Assembly (NCBI GenBank): GCA_903789375.1
Contig: CAIFEB010000003.1
Span: 60,121-124,120 of the forward strand
Direction: 5' to 3'
From: an uncultured Eggerthellaceae bacterium
Lineage (GTDB): Bacteria > Actinomycetota > Coriobacteriia > Coriobacteriales > Eggerthellaceae
Length of the DNA stretch: 64,000 nucleotides
Shown here: positions 62,785 to 64,000 of the stretch, piece after piece
Layout: every line of letters starts with the position of its first letter
Position numbering within the stretch: position 1 is the stretch's first letter
Notes under the pieces: generated by a model
Database searches by the model: none
The model's input: the letters and a program-made list of their open reading frames with translations, nothing else
What the model was told of the DNA's origin: nothing
Made by a program: the position numbers and the translations under genes

Positions 62785-64000
62785 CTACTTCTCAGACGCG
62801 GTATCCTCGGATGCGTCAGCAGCCGCATCCGCATCCTGCGCGGCCTTCTCAGCCTCGTCGGCCTTCTCCACCGTCTCGGCCTCGACGTTGGCGTTGTCGG
62901 GGTCGGTGTAGGTAATCGTCGCATGCTCGACCAGGTACTTGCACGCACGCAGGCGCTCGGCGGACTCGCGCAGCGCGAAGCCGAAGCCGCTCTGCTCCAT
63001 GGCCTGACGGGCGCGGCCCGGCGCCTGCGGGTTCATGCCGGCGCAGACCTCGTCGAGGTCCTCGTCAGTGAACTGCAGGTGCGCGTGGCGGTACAGCGCA
63101 TCGAGCGCGTAGCCCTGCACGAGACGCTGGCGTGTCTCCATCATCATCATCATGCTGACCTGCTGCTCGCCGCCGTTCTGCTCGACGAATTGGTCGAAGG
63201 TCATGCCCTGCTGGGCAACCTGCTGGCGCATCTCCTTCTGCAGCTCGCGCATGGAGCCCTCGTAAACGGCGTCCTCGATCTTGCCGTCGAAGCGCTTGGC
63301 CAGCTCGGCTGCCGCGACGTTGCGGACGTAGTCATCGTACTGGCGCCGACGACCGCGGTCGATTTCGCCGCCGATCATCTTGCGCAGATCCTCGAGGTTG
63401 TGGTACATGGGCATGTTCTTCTGCACCCAAGCGTCGTCGATTTCGGGAATCTGCTTCTTCTGCACTTCCTTGAGCGTGACGGTGGCCTCGTAGGTCTCGG
63501 TGATCTCGTTGCCGTCATCGTCGATGTCGGGGCCTTCGAACTCGAACGAGCGCGTATCGCCGGGCTGCATGCCCTCGATGCCCTTGTCGAAGCCCTCCGG
63601 CATGAGGCCGATGCCGATCGAATACGTGCGCCCGTCGGTGCACAGGCCGTCGATGCGCTCGCCGCCCTTGCGGTTGCACTCGATGGCCAGAAGGACGTTG
63701 TCGCCCTTGCCGATGGCCTTCGGATCGGTTGCCACGTAGGTGGCGTAGTTCTCGGCCATCTGCTTGATCTGCTCGTCGATCGCCGACTCGTCGGAGGTGT
63801 AGCGCTGCACGCGGAACTCGATCGGGTCGTACGACTTCAGCTCGTAGCGCGGCTTGCCCGTGACCACGAGCTCGAACTTGTAGGTATGGCCGCGTTTAAG
63901 GGGCGTCTGGGGGTTCGGCGTGGGCGTGAACGCCGGGATGATGTTCTGCTTGTCCAAAACGCGCGGCACGAAGGCATCCATGGCCTGGGGCGACACGACC
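62785..64000 (-). CDS. tig: Trigger factor, C-terminal part (cut by window edge)
   Basis: At least 404 residues of trigger factor are visible; the reading frame continues past the window end without a start. The FKBP-like prolyl isomerase domain is seen (KGDNVLLAIECN, EGFDKGIEGMQPGDTRSFEF), then the helical chaperone arms (FDGKIEDAVYEGSMRELQKE). The tail is Ala/Asp/Glu-rich. Five consecutive methionines (SMMMMMET) lie in the second arm. It binds nascent chains at the ribosome. The gene is followed by its own terminator. Confidence 0.95.
   Translation of the reverse strand, partial: VVSPQAMDAFVPRVLDKQNIIPAFTPTPNPQTPLKRGHTYKFELVVTGKPRYELKSYDPIEFRVQRYTSDESAIDEQIKQMAENYATYVATDPKAIGKGDNVLLAIECNRKGGERIDGLCTDGRTYSIGIGLMPEGFDKGIEGMQPGDTRSFEFEGPDIDDDGNEITETYEATVTLKEVQKKQIPEIDDAWVQKNMPMYHNLEDLRKMIGGEIDRGRRRQYDDYVRNVAAAELAKRFDGKIEDAVYEGSMRELQKEMRQQVAQQGMTFDQFVEQNGGEQQVSMMMMMETRQRLVQGYALDALYRHAHLQFTDEDLDEVCAGMNPQAPGRARQAMEQSGFGFALRESAERLRACKYLVEHATITYTDPDNANVEAETVEKADEAEKAAQDADAAADASEDTASEK

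Overview
This is 64 kb of GC-rich chromosomal DNA from an anaerobic actinobacterium, most likely class Coriobacteriia (Eggerthellaceae-like). The call rests on high GC, Shine-Dalgarno-led genes with some GTG and TTG starts, an acetate/formate-type anaerobic metabolism, a class III fructose bisphosphatase, ATP-type PEP carboxykinase, a selenocysteine formate dehydrogenase, and a Firmicutes/Coriobacteria-like housekeeping gene order. No phage, insertion sequence, plasmid or CRISPR array is visible. Most genes lie on the minus strand.

Layout. 150-2306: a MarR-type regulator and a MATE efflux pump under a near-perfect 19-bp inverted repeat. 2375-5254 (minus): formate dehydrogenase H with an in-frame UGA (Sec140) and a SECIS hairpin, plus an iron-sulfur electron carrier of the HydN type, behind one promoter with a palindrome. 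6048-9812: fructose-1,6-bisphosphatase and PEP carboxykinase, convergent (gluconeogenesis). 10174-12579: DNA polymerase IV and a family 2 glycosyltransferase. 12976-15372: phosphotransacetylase and acetate kinase, convergent on one perfect palindromic terminator. 15522-19729: HIT protein, exonuclease VII (xseB, xseA), a membrane zinc peptidase, RNase D. 19814-22830: a lipid kinase, a TerC-family transporter behind a yybP-ykoY (manganese) riboswitch, and an unknown membrane protein. 23060-24457: an M20-type amidohydrolase. 24877-25824: tRNA genes Gly-Cys-Gly (minus) and Val (plus). 26084-33073 (minus): DUF177 protein, coiled-coil protein, coaD, rsmD, recG, DAK-family protein, Asp23 protein. 33321: rpmB. 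33693-39618: zinc-ribbon coiled-coil protein, Nif3-like protein, cysteine desulfurase, rpe, an Ogt-like protein without its catalytic cysteine, gpsA. 39808-52173 (minus): plsY, der, DUF512 radical-SAM-like protein, ispH, plsC, cmk, aroA, tyrA, then rluB, scpB, scpA and a site-2-type protease. 52288-61247 (minus): an 18-gene ribosomal protein/secY cluster starting at rplB. 61576-64000 (minus): a second lipid kinase and the C-terminal part of trigger factor.

How it fits together. The metabolic genes suit an organism that oxidises formate, makes ATP through acetyl phosphate and runs carbon flow toward sugars (pckA, fbp, rpe). plsY, gpsA, plsC and two lipid kinases cover early phospholipid synthesis and recycling. 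The remainder is replication, translation and segregation housekeeping.

The most notable observations are regulatory or about single residues: the Sec codon and SECIS; the riboswitch whose P1 strand is also the terminator arm; the Cys-to-Asp change in the Ogt-like protein; tandem intrinsic terminators inside the ribosomal cluster between rpmD and rplO; a ribosomal cluster that starts at rplB with its own promoter; a shared 17-nt promoter block at two tRNA loci; and short tandem repeats in many intergenic gaps. I found no convincing wholly new multi-gene system.
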